A DNA stretch of 27,440 bases from Bacteroidota bacterium (GCA_023417065.1 JAEZGH010000222.1:1-27440), one strand, 5' to 3'; positions 1 through 9,604 are shown, numbered from the stretch's first letter. Notes: generated by a model from the letters alone, not told the origin. Made by a program: numbers and translations.

Positions 1-926
1 CCATATCGTCTCGAACGATCAGAGTAGCGCTGATTTTCCTGGTGGGAATACTGTGTTCGTCCTGCACAACCGAAACGCATAAAAAAGAAGGAAGACTGCT
101 GGTGGTAACGACTACCGGACTGATTGCCGATGCGGTGAAAAACATCGCAGGTAACGAAGTTGATGTTATTGCCCTTATGGGCCCGGGTGTAGATCCCCAC
201 CTTTATAAAGCCACGCATGGCGACGTTCGCAAGATTGCCGAGGCAGATATTCTCTTTTACAACGGACTGCACCTCGAGGGAAAGATGATTTCGGTTTTTG
301 AAAAAACACGATCTGGGAAAACTGTTGTCGCTGTAGCGGATGGAATTCCAAAAAACCTGTTGATCTCACTGGGTACCTCTGTCAACGGTTATGATCCCCA
401 CATCTGGTTTGACGTTTCCCTCTGGAAACACGCTGTTCAAACTATAAAGAAAACCCTTCAGGAGAAAGAGCCCGCCAAGGCGGAAACCTTTGAACGCAAC
501 ACCGAACAGTATCTGCGCACACTCGATTCACTCGACAAATGGGTGAAAGCATCTATTGCCGAGATTCCCGAAAGTCAGCGCGTGCTGATCACGGCACACG
601 ACGCCTTTGGTTATTTCTCGAAGGCATATGACATCGAAGTAAAAGGACTGCAGGGCATCTCCACCCTATCTGAGTTCGGCCTTCGGGATGTTACGTCACT
701 TGTCCACTTTATCATTGACCGGAAAATCAAAGCCATATTCCAGGAGACGTCTGTCTCAGAGAAATCCATTAAAGCTATTGTTCATGGTTGTCATGAAAAA
801 GACTGGCCTGTGCGTATCGGCGGAAGCCTCTACTCCGATGCGCTGGGCGATGAGGCGTCGGGGGCTCATACGTACACGGGAATGGTAACGGCTAACGTAA
901 ACACGATTGTAAACGCACTCAAATAG
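1..926 (+). CDS. Metal ABC transporter substrate-binding lipoprotein, TroA/ZnuA family (5' end outside window)
   Basis: Binds Zn/Mn-type divalent metal in the periplasm and delivers it to the ABC permeases encoded downstream. Family ligands are visible: His in DPHLY (codon 198-200), His in DPHIWFD (398-400), His in TAHDAFGYF (597-599) and Asp in GSLYSDALG (837-839). The third ligand is His, as in TroA, rather than the Glu of PsaA. A GTG at 42 could serve as start, but the frame stays open to base 1. The upstream codons give a hydrophobic stretch (RVALIFLVGILCSSC), a lipoprotein signal whose acylated Cys is probably at 63-65. I therefore treat the gene as cut by the window edge. It is the first visible gene of the operon and the receptor gene follows after 3 nt. 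Whether the metal is Zn or Mn cannot be told. Confidence 0.88.
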   Translation, partial: ISSRTIRVALIFLVGILCSSCTTETHKKEGRLLVVTTTGLIADAVKNIAGNEVDVIALMGPGVDPHLYKATHGDVRKIAEADILFYNGLHLEGKMISVFEKTRSGKTVVAVADGIPKNLLISLGTSVNGYDPHIWFDVSLWKHAVQTIKKTLQEKEPAKAETFERNTEQYLRTLDSLDKWVKASIAEIPESQRVLITAHDAFGYFSKAYDIEVKGLQGISTLSEFGLRDVTSLVHFIIDRKIKAIFQETSVSEKSIKAIVHGCHEKDWPVRIGGSLYSDALGDEASGAHTYTGMVTANVNTIVNALK

Positions 927-929
927 ACT

Positions 930-3158
930 ATGAACCTACTCAGAACATGGGCATGCGTTGCCGGGGCTCTTGCCTCGCTCACCGCTATTGCCCAGGAAGA
1001 GTGGGTGATCAGTGGTGTCATAAAAGATTATGAGTCGCGGCAGGCGCTGCCGTTCTGCAATATATCGGTACTCAATGACGCATCGGGCACTACATCAGAC
1101 GTCAATGGGAAATTCAAACTACCTCTCAAGAAACGGCAGACACAAAAGCTCATCATTTCGTATGTCGGATACGTCAGCGATACCGTTGAAGTTAGTCCGG
1201 AGAAAACGCAATACACGTTCCATCTTCGCTCAGACACAAAAGCGCTTGACGAAGTGGTAGTCGTATCCGGCACCATGAAAGAAGTAGGGCGTCTCGACTC
1301 CCCCATTCCTGTGGAAGTGTATTCGCCCGCGCTGTTTCAGAAGAATCCAACGCCCAGCATCTTCGAAGCGCTTAATATGGTGAATGGGGTACAGCCACAG
1401 TTGAACTGCAGCGTTTGCAACACCGGCGACATTCACATCAACGGAATGGAAGGTCCTTATACAATGCTGCTTATTGATGGCATGCCCATCGTCAGCAGCC
1501 TTGCCACGGTATACGGGCTATCGGGCATTCCCAACAGCATGGTGAAGCGGATCGAAGTCGTGAAAGGTCCCGCGTCAACACTCTATGGTTCAGAAGCCGT
1601 AGGAGGATTGATTAATATCATCACCAAGGATCCCGCAACCTCCCCCGCCTTGCGCACAGATGTTTCCGCTACTACTGTTGGTGAATATAATGTCGATGTA
1701 GCCGCTGCTTTCCGCGGTACTGCAGCAGACGGATTGCTGGGTATCAACTACTTCAACTATCGCAACGATATTGACATCAACACCGACAACTTCACCGACG
1801 TAACTCAGCAAAACCGGTTTTCCATTTTCAACAAATGGGACTTTCACCGCCAGTCAAAACTGCCTGCATCCCTGGCGTTGCGGTACGTGTATGAAGACCG
1901 TTGGGGCGGCGAACTACAATGGAACCGAAAGTTCCGCGGAAGTAATCAGGTTTACGGGGAATCGATTTACACAAACCGGTTTGAGCTCATAGGGAACTAT
2001 ACCCTGCCAACTCCGGAGCATTCCCTGACACTGGACTACTCCTACAACTATCACGTACAGGACTCGTATTACGGTGAAATCTCCTATCAGGCAAACCAGC
2101 ATGTGTTCTTCACCCAGCTGCGGTGGAACAAGATATACGGCAAACACGACCTCCTTGCAGGTATTCCGCTGCGCCTGGTGTATTACGACGACAACACCCC
2201 CGCAACCTTCAGCGAGGGCAGCAACGATGCGGCCATCACGCGTTTACCGGGCCTCTTTGTACAGGATGAATACCGGGTGAGCAAGGCACTCACCCTGTTA
2301 GGTGGCATGCGCTACGACCACCACAACGAACACGGCAATATCTTCTCACCCCGCGTAAGTATGAAACTTTCACCCGCGCGCGGACACACCATCCGACTGA
2401 GTTCCGGGAACGGGTTCAGAGTCGTCAACCTGTTCACAGAGGATCACGCAGCCCTCACGGGGTCCCGCGATGTAGTCATCCTCGAGGAGCTCAGGCCGGA
2501 GCAGTCGTGGAACGTGAACCTCAACTACGCAACCGTACTTCCCGGAAAGCAAGGGTTCACCAACCTTGACGTCAGCTTCTTCTACACATACTTCACCAAC
2601 AAGATCGTTGGCGACTTTATGTCCGAACCCGACAAGATCATCTATGAAAACCTTCGCGGCCACGCCATCTCGAAGGGCATTACCTTCAACGCCGACGTGA
2701 CCGTCATGAACAACCTGAAACTGATCGCCGGCGCGACGATTATGGACGTGTATCAGATCGAAGACGACGATGCCGGAAACGCTGTAAGAGTGAACCAGTT
2801 GTTCGCGCCGCGTATGTCGGCTACGTGGACGGCAAGCTATTCATTCGTGAGACAGGGCATTACCCTCGACCTTACAGGCCGCACCAACGGACCAATGCAC
2901 TTGCCGGTGCAACGACAGTTCGGCGATACACGACCTGACAAGTCACCCTGGTTCTCGCTGGTGAATTTCCAGCTTACGAAAACCTTCGCCAGCGGTCTCG
3001 AATTTTACGGCGGCGTAAAGAACATGCTGAATTTTATACCTGATGATCCCCTGCTGAATCCACATGAGCCATTCAGCGAAGGATTTGATACAACATACAA
3101 TTACGCGCCGGTCCAGGGCATCAAAGGATTTGCGGGCCTGCGCTATACCTTACAATGA
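930..3158 (+). CDS. TonB-dependent outer-membrane receptor, probably for metal or metal chelate
   Basis: Outer-membrane active transporter of 742 aa. A signal peptide covers about residues 1-21 (ends TAIAQ). A carboxypeptidase-regulatory-like beta-sandwich follows at about 25-100. The plug domain at about 115-235 contains LIDGMPIV and VKGPASTLYGSEAVGG. A 22-strand-type barrel, rich in aromatic residues, runs to the C-terminus. The plug carries a Cys pair, C160 and C163 (NCSVCNTGDIHI), just before the GMEG loop. The gene lies between the binding-protein gene and the ATPase gene, and its stop overlaps the next start (ATGA). This makes it the outer-membrane partner of the same transport system. 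The substrate is inferred from this context only. Confidence 0.9.
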   Translation: MNLLRTWACVAGALASLTAIAQEEWVISGVIKDYESRQALPFCNISVLNDASGTTSDVNGKFKLPLKKRQTQKLIISYVGYVSDTVEVSPEKTQYTFHLRSDTKALDEVVVVSGTMKEVGRLDSPIPVEVYSPALFQKNPTPSIFEALNMVNGVQPQLNCSVCNTGDIHINGMEGPYTMLLIDGMPIVSSLATVYGLSGIPNSMVKRIEVVKGPASTLYGSEAVGGLINIITKDPATSPALRTDVSATTVGEYNVDVAAAFRGTAADGLLGINYFNYRNDIDINTDNFTDVTQQNRFSIFNKWDFHRQSKLPASLALRYVYEDRWGGELQWNRKFRGSNQVYGESIYTNRFELIGNYTLPTPEHSLTLDYSYNYHVQDSYYGEISYQANQHVFFTQLRWNKIYGKHDLLAGIPLRLVYYDDNTPATFSEGSNDAAITRLPGLFVQDEYRVSKALTLLGGMRYDHHNEHGNIFSPRVSMKLSPARGHTIRLSSGNGFRVVNLFTEDHAALTGSRDVVILEELRPEQSWNVNLNYATVLPGKQGFTNLDVSFFYTYFTNKIVGDFMSEPDKIIYENLRGHAISKGITFNADVTVMNNLKLIAGATIMDVYQIEDDDAGNAVRVNQLFAPRMSATWTASYSFVRQGITLDLTGRTNGPMHLPVQRQFGDTRPDKSPWFSLVNFQLTKTFASGLEFYGGVKNMLNFIPDDPLLNPHEPFSEGFDTTYNYAPVQGIKGFAGLRYTLQ

Positions 3159-3976
3159 CGACTATGAAACCAGAAATACCTATTAACCCGGCATTTGAAA
3201 TTCACGACCTGACGGTTGCGTTCGAAAGGAAACCCGTGCTGTGGAACATAGACATGCTCCTGCCCCAGGGAAAACTGGTTGGAATTATCGGTCCCAATGG
3301 CGCAGGAAAGTCAACACTCATCAAAGCCGTCATGGGACTGCTCCCGCTTAGCAGCGGATACGTCAAGATATTTGACAAGCCCATTGACGACGTGCGCGAC
3401 CGCATCAGTTACGTACCCCAGCGCGAAAGTGTCGACTGGGACTTCCCCGCCTCCGTGCTCGACGTTGTTCTTATGGGGCGCTACGGCAAACTCGGATTGT
3501 TCCGCAGGCCGCGAAAGGCAGACGTAGACGTGGCGATGGACTGCCTGAAGAAAGTGGGCATGGACGCGTACATCAACAGGCAAATATCCCAGCTGTCGGG
3601 AGGGCAGCAACAGCGCACATTCCTGGCGCGTGCCCTTGCCCAGCAGGCAGATCTGTACTTCCTCGACGAGCCTTTCGCCGGCGTCGACGCAGCCACCGAA
3701 GGCGCCATCATTGAACTCTTGCGCGAGATGACAAAGGCCGGCAAAACCGTCGTTGTCGTTCACCACGACCTGCAGTCCGTGACCGACTACTTCGACTGGG
3801 TCATCATGTTGAACACCCGGCTCGTAGCGTATGGTCCGACGAATACGACGTTCACACAAGACAACCTTCAGGAAGCCTACGGCGGAAAACTTACCCTGCT
3901 CGCCGATGTGGCAGACCTGTTCAAAAGAGAAGGATTTCCCAATCGCGAAGAAGGCACTAAACGGCAATCGATATGA
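3155..3976 (+). CDS. Metal ABC transporter ATP-binding protein (TroB/ZnuC-like)
   Basis: Cytoplasmic ATPase that powers the two permeases encoded next. In the 273 aa one sees Walker A GPNGAGKST (46-54), the ABC signature LSGGQQQR (147-154), Walker B LYFLDEP (167-173) and the H-loop in VVHHD (201-205). Length and the sequence YVPQRESVDWDFP are typical of the Mn/Zn (family 9 binding protein) transporters. The start ATG overlaps the receptor stop by 4 nt, and the stop overlaps the next gene by 4 nt, so translation is probably coupled. A second ATG three codons later (3164) is an alternative start. Confidence 0.95.
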   Translation: MTTMKPEIPINPAFEIHDLTVAFERKPVLWNIDMLLPQGKLVGIIGPNGAGKSTLIKAVMGLLPLSSGYVKIFDKPIDDVRDRISYVPQRESVDWDFPASVLDVVLMGRYGKLGLFRRPRKADVDVAMDCLKKVGMDAYINRQISQLSGGQQQRTFLARALAQQADLYFLDEPFAGVDAATEGAIIELLREMTKAGKTVVVVHHDLQSVTDYFDWVIMLNTRLVAYGPTNTTFTQDNLQEAYGGKLTLLADVADLFKREGFPNREEGTKRQSI

Positions 3977-5262
3977 AGTCGCTGCTAGAATTTCTGGCGT
4001 TTGAAGATCCCAATGTACGGGTGGTGGTCATCGGTTCCATCCTCCTGACGGCAAGCTCCGCGATCGTGGGATCATTCACCTTCCTCAATAAAAAATCCCT
4101 GATCGGCGACGCGATCTCTCACGCCGTACTCCCGGGCGTGTGCCTGGCGTTTATGCTTTCCGGAACGCGTAACCCTTTCTACCTGATCATCGGTGCATTC
4201 GCTACGGGATGGCTATCCCTCGCGACGGTAAACTTCATTACGAGCCGCTCACGCATAAAACAGGATACTGCCATAGGACTCATCCTCTCTGTGTTCTTTG
4301 GAGTAGGCATATTCCTGCTGACGATCATACAGAAGTCGGGTAACGCCGCCCAAAGTGGTCTGGATCACTTCCTCTTCGGACAGGCTGCTGCTATGGTGGG
4401 TGACGACTTGATGGTGTTCGGCACAGTAGCCGTCGTGTTACTCGTGGCAGTCTCGCTCCTGTTTAAAGAGTTCACCCTGCTCGCGTTCGACAAAGGCTTT
4501 GCGATCGCGATCGGATTGCCGGTGAAAACCATTGAGACGATCATGACGTCACTGGTAGTACTTGCTGTCGTCATTGGTATTCAGGCGGTCGGTGTCGTGC
4601 TCATGGCGGCAATCCTCATAACCCCGGCGGCGGCAGCGCGCTTCTGGACACACAACATCCGGTCGATGATTCTCCTGGCAAGTGTATTCGGCGCAATAAG
4701 CGGGATCGCCGGAGCGTATATCTCCTTCGTTGCGCCGTCCATGCCCACGGGACCGTGGATCGTAATCGTGATATCAACCATCGCCTTCATCTCCTTCTTC
4801 GCAGCGCCGAAACGCGGCATCTTCAGCAGACTATGGAAACAGGCTTCGATTCGCAAAACGATCAACGAAGAGAACATCCTCAAGACGTTCTACCAGTTGG
4901 GCGAAGAGAAATCGGATTTTATGATACAGCGCCATCCCGAAGAAATTATCAAACGGCGCGCGATGCATGAAGATAAACTTCAGAAGATTCTCAAGCGCCT
5001 GGAACGTCAGGGTTACCTGAAACGGACCGATACGTTCTGGGAGCTGACGGAAGAAGGCCGCAGCAAGGCGATGCGCGTGGTGCGTATCCACCGCTTGTGG
5101 GAGCTGTACCTCACGACCAAGCTGCGCATCGCACCCGACCACGTTCACGACGATGCTGATACGATTGAACACTTGCTGACGCCGGAACTGGAGGCTGAAC
5201 TGGAACGGGTGCTGGGGTACCCGAAGGAAGATCCGCACCGGTCGGAGATTCCTTACTCCTGA
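3973..5262 (+). CDS. Metal ABC transporter permease fused to a DtxR/MntR-like domain
   Basis: Inner-membrane permease of 429 aa. Residues about 1-285 are the ABC-3 permease domain: hydrophobic helices with the GDAISHAVLPG motif near residue 45. Residues about 295-429 are cytoplasmic and resemble the DtxR/MntR repressors: a winged helix (QKILKRLERQGYLKR) and then a dimerisation domain with HRLWELYL (373-380) and TIEHLLTPELEAEL. By my alignment with Bacillus MntR, ligands H77, E102 and H103 correspond to H373, E399 and H400, and E99 to D396. The N-terminal ligands D8 and E11 align with Asn and Lys. The fused domain may sense cytoplasmic metal and gate transport, or bind DNA; the first is inference. 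It is encoded between the ATPase and the second permease. Confidence 0.92.
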   Translation: MKSLLEFLAFEDPNVRVVVIGSILLTASSAIVGSFTFLNKKSLIGDAISHAVLPGVCLAFMLSGTRNPFYLIIGAFATGWLSLATVNFITSRSRIKQDTAIGLILSVFFGVGIFLLTIIQKSGNAAQSGLDHFLFGQAAAMVGDDLMVFGTVAVVLLVAVSLLFKEFTLLAFDKGFAIAIGLPVKTIETIMTSLVVLAVVIGIQAVGVVLMAAILITPAAAARFWTHNIRSMILLASVFGAISGIAGAYISFVAPSMPTGPWIVIVISTIAFISFFAAPKRGIFSRLWKQASIRKTINEENILKTFYQLGEEKSDFMIQRHPEEIIKRRAMHEDKLQKILKRLERQGYLKRTDTFWELTEEGRSKAMRVVRIHRLWELYLTTKLRIAPDHVHDDADTIEHLLTPELEAELERVLGYPKEDPHRSEIPYS

Positions 5263-5291
5263 TTCCTGGTTTCAAATTTTGATTGCTGATT

Positions 5292-6179
5292 ATGATAGTT
5301 AACGACATATATATAATTCTTGCGGCGGTTTTGGTGTCGTCGACTTGTGCACTGCTGGGGTGTTACCTGATCCTTCGGAAGATGGCCATGGTGGGTGACG
5401 CGATTTCACATGCAGTGCTGCCGGGGATTGTTATCGCTTTTCTGATTTCAGGCAGCCGTGATTCAACCACGATGCTGATAGGTGCAGGGTTGATTGGCAT
5501 CCTCACGACGTTCCTCATCGAGTTCCTGCATACCAAAGCAGGGCTGCAAACCGACGCAAGTATAGGTGTCACGTTCACGTGGCTGTTTGCAATCGGCGTG
5601 GTGATGATAACGCTCTTCGCAGGAAAGATCGACCTCGATCAGGATTGCGTCCTGTACGGCGAGATTGCCTACGTTCCACTCGACCTCGTCGTTACCGACG
5701 ACGGAACGAATCTCGGTCCACGTGCCGTGTACATCCTCGGCATCGTCTTCCTCATCATCGTGGCGTTCATCATCCTGGGCTATAAAGAACTATTCCTCAC
5801 CACCTTTGATCCGGCGTTTGCCCGTGCCATAGGCATCAGCACCACCCTGTGGCATTACCTGCTGATGGGAGCAGTATCGGCAACGACCGTAGCCTCGTTT
5901 GAATCTGTGGGCGCCATCCTCGTCGTTGCCCTGCTTATCGGCCCTGCAGCCACTGCCTATCTCCTGACCGATAACTTTCGCCACATGTTGCTGTTATCCG
6001 TCCTTACGGGAGTAGCTGCCTCTGTCGGAGGTTTCCTGTTCGCTGTGTGGCTGGATGGATCTATCGCAGGAGCGATCGCGATTGCAATTGGTATCCTTTT
6101 TTTCATGGCGCTGCTGTTCTCGCGCAGACACGGCATCCTTCGTAAAAGGTCAGCTCCACTCACGGCGCCCCACGCTTGA
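5292..6179 (+). CDS. Metal ABC transporter permease (TroD/ZnuB-like)
   Basis: Second inner-membrane permease of the system, 295 aa from the ATG at 5292. An in-frame TTG at 5283 is less likely. It is hydrophobic throughout, with the ABC-3 signature GDAISHAVLPG at about 34-44 and ILVVALLIGPAATAYLL near residue 210. Unlike its neighbour it has no regulatory extension and ends shortly after the last helix with a basic tail (RRHGILRKR). Two different permeases suggest a heterodimeric channel, as in TroC/TroD. It follows the fused permease after a 29-nt gap and ends the operon. Confidence 0.92.
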   Translation: MIVNDIYIILAAVLVSSTCALLGCYLILRKMAMVGDAISHAVLPGIVIAFLISGSRDSTTMLIGAGLIGILTTFLIEFLHTKAGLQTDASIGVTFTWLFAIGVVMITLFAGKIDLDQDCVLYGEIAYVPLDLVVTDDGTNLGPRAVYILGIVFLIIVAFIILGYKELFLTTFDPAFARAIGISTTLWHYLLMGAVSATTVASFESVGAILVVALLIGPAATAYLLTDNFRHMLLLSVLTGVAASVGGFLFAVWLDGSIAGAIAIAIGILFFMALLFSRRHGILRKRSAPLTAPHA

Positions 6180-6248
6180 GCATTCCCTCATCTGAAGCCG
6201 TCAGTTATAGCGTTACCTGACCTGGCGTCAGATCACACTTCCAGGCAG

Positions 6249-6268
6249 ACAGGCAGGCCTGTAATTTT
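6249..6268 (+). terminator. Weak candidate terminator after the metal operon
   Basis: A short hairpin ACAGG-CAGG-CCTGT (6249-6262) is followed by AATTTT. The stem has only 5 bp, so this is a weak candidate. It sits 70 nt after the last permease stop and before the DUF418 gene. Confidence 0.3.
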
Positions 6269-6302
6269 AATGCAATCCTCACAGTGATGAAAGACTGTGA
6301 GC

Positions 6303-7535
6303 ATGAAGGAAGACCGGATAGTGTTTCTTGACGTATTGCGAGGGTTCGCCCTGTTTGGAATTCTTTATGCACACTTCGTGATATGGTTTACCGGATCAGC
6401 ATTACCTGAATCCGTTTACAAAGTTCATTCCGATACGCCGAGTATGGTTGCACTCGCAATCTTTGGAACGCTCGTCCTCGGTAAGTTTTTTTCCATCTTC
6501 TCCTTCCTCTTTGGAATGAGTTTTTGTATTCAGAAGAAATCAAGGTCAAACATCGGGGGCAGCACGCGTTCAATCGTCATCCGACTCATCGCATTGATTA
6601 CGCTGGGATTTGTACACCACCTTTTCTGGCGGGGCGACATCCTTATGATTTATGGAATTCTCGGATTTGGATTGCTGATCATGGACCGGTTTTCATCCCG
6701 CACATTGATTATATGGGCCATATTCTTCCTGTTAAATATTCCGGGATTGCTTCGTTTCTTTTCTGACGGGATTGCTTCGTTGCCGATGGCGGAAGATAGT
6801 GTCCGGCATCTTTGGCTTATGCAGCACGGTGAATTGTCGGATTTCCTCCGGGACAACTTGGCGATCCTGGACAACAAGCTTGCGTTTCAGATTGAAAGCG
6901 GACGTTTGAGCCGGACATTCGGGTTTTTCCTTCTGGGCATATACGCTTCACGTGAAGGATGGTTCACTTCTGATATGGGTAGCCAGTTTGTTGATACTTT
7001 GTTTAGAATGACCAGGACGCTGTTGCTCCTGTTGGCAACAACCGCAGCGGTGTTATTTTTCACCGGAGTAATCTGGTTCGACACGTCCGTGAACATGTTC
7101 AGTTCGGCATTACCGCTCTCAGGTCTGTTCAACGCGTACAATGTATTGCTGTCAATCTTTCTCATCGCGTCGATGCACCACTTATACCGGTCCGGGCGGT
7201 GGCGTGATTTCCTTGATCTATTCCGTTATCCTGGCAAAATGGCGATGTCGGTGTACATCATGCAAACCGTAATTGGCCTGGCTCTCTTCTACCCTTTCGG
7301 GCTGCATCTCTTCGCCGCAACAAGTCCCGCGGTGAATGCCTTGTTGGTTATTCCAACCTTCCTTATTCAGGTTTATTGGTGCAAATGGTGGCTTTCCCAG
7401 TTTAATCAGGGTCCGCTTGAATGGCTAACACGATCAATAATAAAACCCGAATACGGGAGTACCGTTTCGCGTCCTGCTCCTGAGATGCTGAGAAGCAAAC
7501 TCAATGAAGACGAAGTAACGAAGCGACACCCCTAA
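6303..7535 (+). CDS. DUF418 family (YeiB-like) multi-pass membrane protein
   Basis: Inner-membrane protein of 410 aa from the ATG at 6303. A GTG at 6297 is also in frame. The N-terminus RIVFLDVLRGFALFGIL is the hallmark of DUF418/YeiB proteins, which are related to the acyltransferase-3 fold. About ten hydrophobic segments follow. The C-terminal DUF418 block is visible at YPGKMAMSVYIMQTVIGLAL and ends with YWCKWWLSQFNQGPLEWLTR. The biochemical role of the family is not established. It stands alone between the metal operon and the peptidase gene, with a 53-nt gap to the peptidase start. Confidence 0.85.
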   Translation: MKEDRIVFLDVLRGFALFGILYAHFVIWFTGSALPESVYKVHSDTPSMVALAIFGTLVLGKFFSIFSFLFGMSFCIQKKSRSNIGGSTRSIVIRLIALITLGFVHHLFWRGDILMIYGILGFGLLIMDRFSSRTLIIWAIFFLLNIPGLLRFFSDGIASLPMAEDSVRHLWLMQHGELSDFLRDNLAILDNKLAFQIESGRLSRTFGFFLLGIYASREGWFTSDMGSQFVDTLFRMTRTLLLLLATTAAVLFFTGVIWFDTSVNMFSSALPLSGLFNAYNVLLSIFLIASMHHLYRSGRWRDFLDLFRYPGKMAMSVYIMQTVIGLALFYPFGLHLFAATSPAVNALLVIPTFLIQVYWCKWWLSQFNQGPLEWLTRSIIKPEYGSTVSRPAPEMLRSKLNEDEVTKRHP

Positions 7536-7588
7536 GCAGTCTTGGGGCGTTGGTGGAATTCACTTATCTTTCGACAAACCTGACTGAG

Positions 7589-9604
7589 ATGAAACGCCTA
7601 TCGCTCCTGATTCTGCCCTTCGCCATCGTTTTTGCCTGTTCGCAACCTGAGTCTGAAAACCGCCAGTTCGTCGACCTCGATGGCATCGACCACTCCATTA
7701 AACCGGGAGACGACTTCTTCCGACATGTAAATGGCAAATGGTACGATACCGCTGCGATAGCAGATGATCAGGTGGGCGTCGGATCCTATCGCTTTCTCAA
7801 CATTCCGCAGAAGTTGTTATTGCAAAACATCCTCGACAGTATATCTAAGCGTGAACACTTCCTGGGAACGATCGAACAAAAAGTAGGTGACTTCTATGCT
7901 TCGGGCATGGACACTGCTACTATCAACAGCCGTGGCGCAGAACCCGTGTTGCCAATACTCACTAAAATAGATCAGATCTCCGACGTCAGGTCGATGATGC
8001 AGTTCGTCGCCGACGAGATGAAGTCAGGCAACTTCACCATCATCGGACTCGGCGTATGGCCCGACAGCAAGCGCAGCAACATCAACATCGCGCATGCGAG
8101 TCAGACCGGCATCGGCCTGCCCGAACGCGATTACTACTTCCGCACCGACTCGTCAACGGTAACTATTCAGCGGGGCTACCGGAAGTACATTCAAACCCTG
8201 TTTGAGCTGGCAGGACAGGAAAAAGCAACGTCTGAATTAAACGCGGCGCGCGCCTACGGCATTGAGGAGAAATTCGCGGGGGTCCATAAGACACGCGTAG
8301 AGCTTCGCGACGTCAACGCCAACTACACCAAGATGGCCGTGGCTGAACTCGACAAACGCCATCCCAACATCGGATGGTCAGCGTTGCTGGAAAGCCTGGG
8401 CGCACAGACCGATACGATTGATGTCCGGCAGCCGGATTATTATGATCAGCTTAACGCGATGCTTGGCAGCACCTCGTTGCAGGACTGGAAAGCTTACCTC
8501 AAGGCAGCGACCCTGAGATCATATGCAGACGCGCTGAGCAAGCCGTTCAACGATGCTGCCTTCGCATATACCAAAGTATTGTCAGGCCAGGCAGTACAGA
8601 AGAGCCGGGCGCAGACCATGACCGACAACGTCGATGGCATGCTGGGCTTTGCACTTGGACAACTCTATGTGAAGCGGTACTTCAATGAAGACGCGAAGAA
8701 GCGCGCGCTTGACCTGGTGAACAACCTCCAGAAGGCTTTCGAAAAACGTATAGATCAGCTCGACTGGATGACCGACAGTACGCGTCAGAAAGCCCGCGAG
8801 AAACTGCACGCCATCACCAACAAAATCGGCTACCCCGACAAATGGCGCGAGTACAACGTCACCATCGCCCGTGACAAATACTTTGAAAACGTAGTGGAAC
8901 TACGGCAGAACAACGTCAGGTACAACCTCGCAAGACTCAACAAGCCCGTAGACAAAACAGAGTGGTCCACCACACCGTCAACAGTGACAGCATATTACAG
9001 TCCTTCGAATAACGAGATTGTATTCCCCGCCGGAATACTCCAATACCCCTACTTTGATTTTGAGGCCGACGATGCGATCAATTACGGTGGCATCGGCATG
9101 GTGATCGGCCATGAGCTCACCCATGCCTTCGACGATCAGGGCGGCCAGTTCGACAAAAACGGCAACCTGAATCGCTGGTGGACCAATGCCGACTACGAGA
9201 AGTTCAAAGCCAAAACGCAGCAGATGATCGACCGCTACACCTCATTTACCGTACTCGACGGCGTGCCCCTTAAGGGTGCCCTTACCGTGGGTGAAAACAT
9301 TGCGGATAACGGCGGCGTTGCCATCGCCTACGACGCCTTCAAAATGACGAAGCAGGGTCAGGACACCACGCGCATAGACGGATACACTCCCGACCAGCGC
9401 TTCTTCCTGTCCATCGCACGTATCTGGCGCGTCAAGACGCGCGACGAATACCTCCGACTATACGTCAGCACCGATCCACATTCGCCGGCCATGTGGCGCG
9501 TAAACGGCCCGTTGATGAACTTCACGCCATTCTACGAAGCATTTGACATACAGCCCGGTGACAAAAACTACAAATCGCCCGAGGAGCGTATCCGCATCTG
9601 GTAA
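7589..9604 (+). CDS. M13 family zinc metallopeptidase (neprilysin/PepO-like), lipoprotein
   Basis: Zn-dependent endopeptidase acting on peptides, probably anchored in the envelope. From the ATG at 7589 the protein has 671 aa and begins with a lipoprotein signal ending VFAC. The frame extends to 7550, but only this start gives a signal peptide. The catalytic motif HELTH is at 508-512 and the third-ligand motif GENIAD at 568-573. The C-terminal DPHSPAMWRVNG block has the Arg expected to hold the substrate. The neprilysin NAxY substrate-binding motif reads TAYY at 467-470, so the Asn is replaced by Thr. Length fits the family. A possible -7 element TATCTTTC lies upstream at about 7565. Confidence 0.93.
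   Translation: MKRLSLLILPFAIVFACSQPESENRQFVDLDGIDHSIKPGDDFFRHVNGKWYDTAAIADDQVGVGSYRFLNIPQKLLLQNILDSISKREHFLGTIEQKVGDFYASGMDTATINSRGAEPVLPILTKIDQISDVRSMMQFVADEMKSGNFTIIGLGVWPDSKRSNINIAHASQTGIGLPERDYYFRTDSSTVTIQRGYRKYIQTLFELAGQEKATSELNAARAYGIEEKFAGVHKTRVELRDVNANYTKMAVAELDKRHPNIGWSALLESLGAQTDTIDVRQPDYYDQLNAMLGSTSLQDWKAYLKAATLRSYADALSKPFNDAAFAYTKVLSGQAVQKSRAQTMTDNVDGMLGFALGQLYVKRYFNEDAKKRALDLVNNLQKAFEKRIDQLDWMTDSTRQKAREKLHAITNKIGYPDKWREYNVTIARDKYFENVVELRQNNVRYNLARLNKPVDKTEWSTTPSTVTAYYSPSNNEIVFPAGILQYPYFDFEADDAINYGGIGMVIGHELTHAFDDQGGQFDKNGNLNRWWTNADYEKFKAKTQQMIDRYTSFTVLDGVPLKGALTVGENIADNGGVAIAYDAFKMTKQGQDTTRIDGYTPDQRFFLSIARIWRVKTRDEYLRLYVSTDPHSPAMWRVNGPLMNFTPFYEAFDIQPGDKNYKSPEERIRIW

Noticed and set aside
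3311..3967. A long minus-strand frame (218 codons) opposite the ABC ATPase gene.
   Set aside because: It is antisense to a strongly conserved ATPase and has no recognisable domain; long antisense frames are expected in GC-richer coding DNA.
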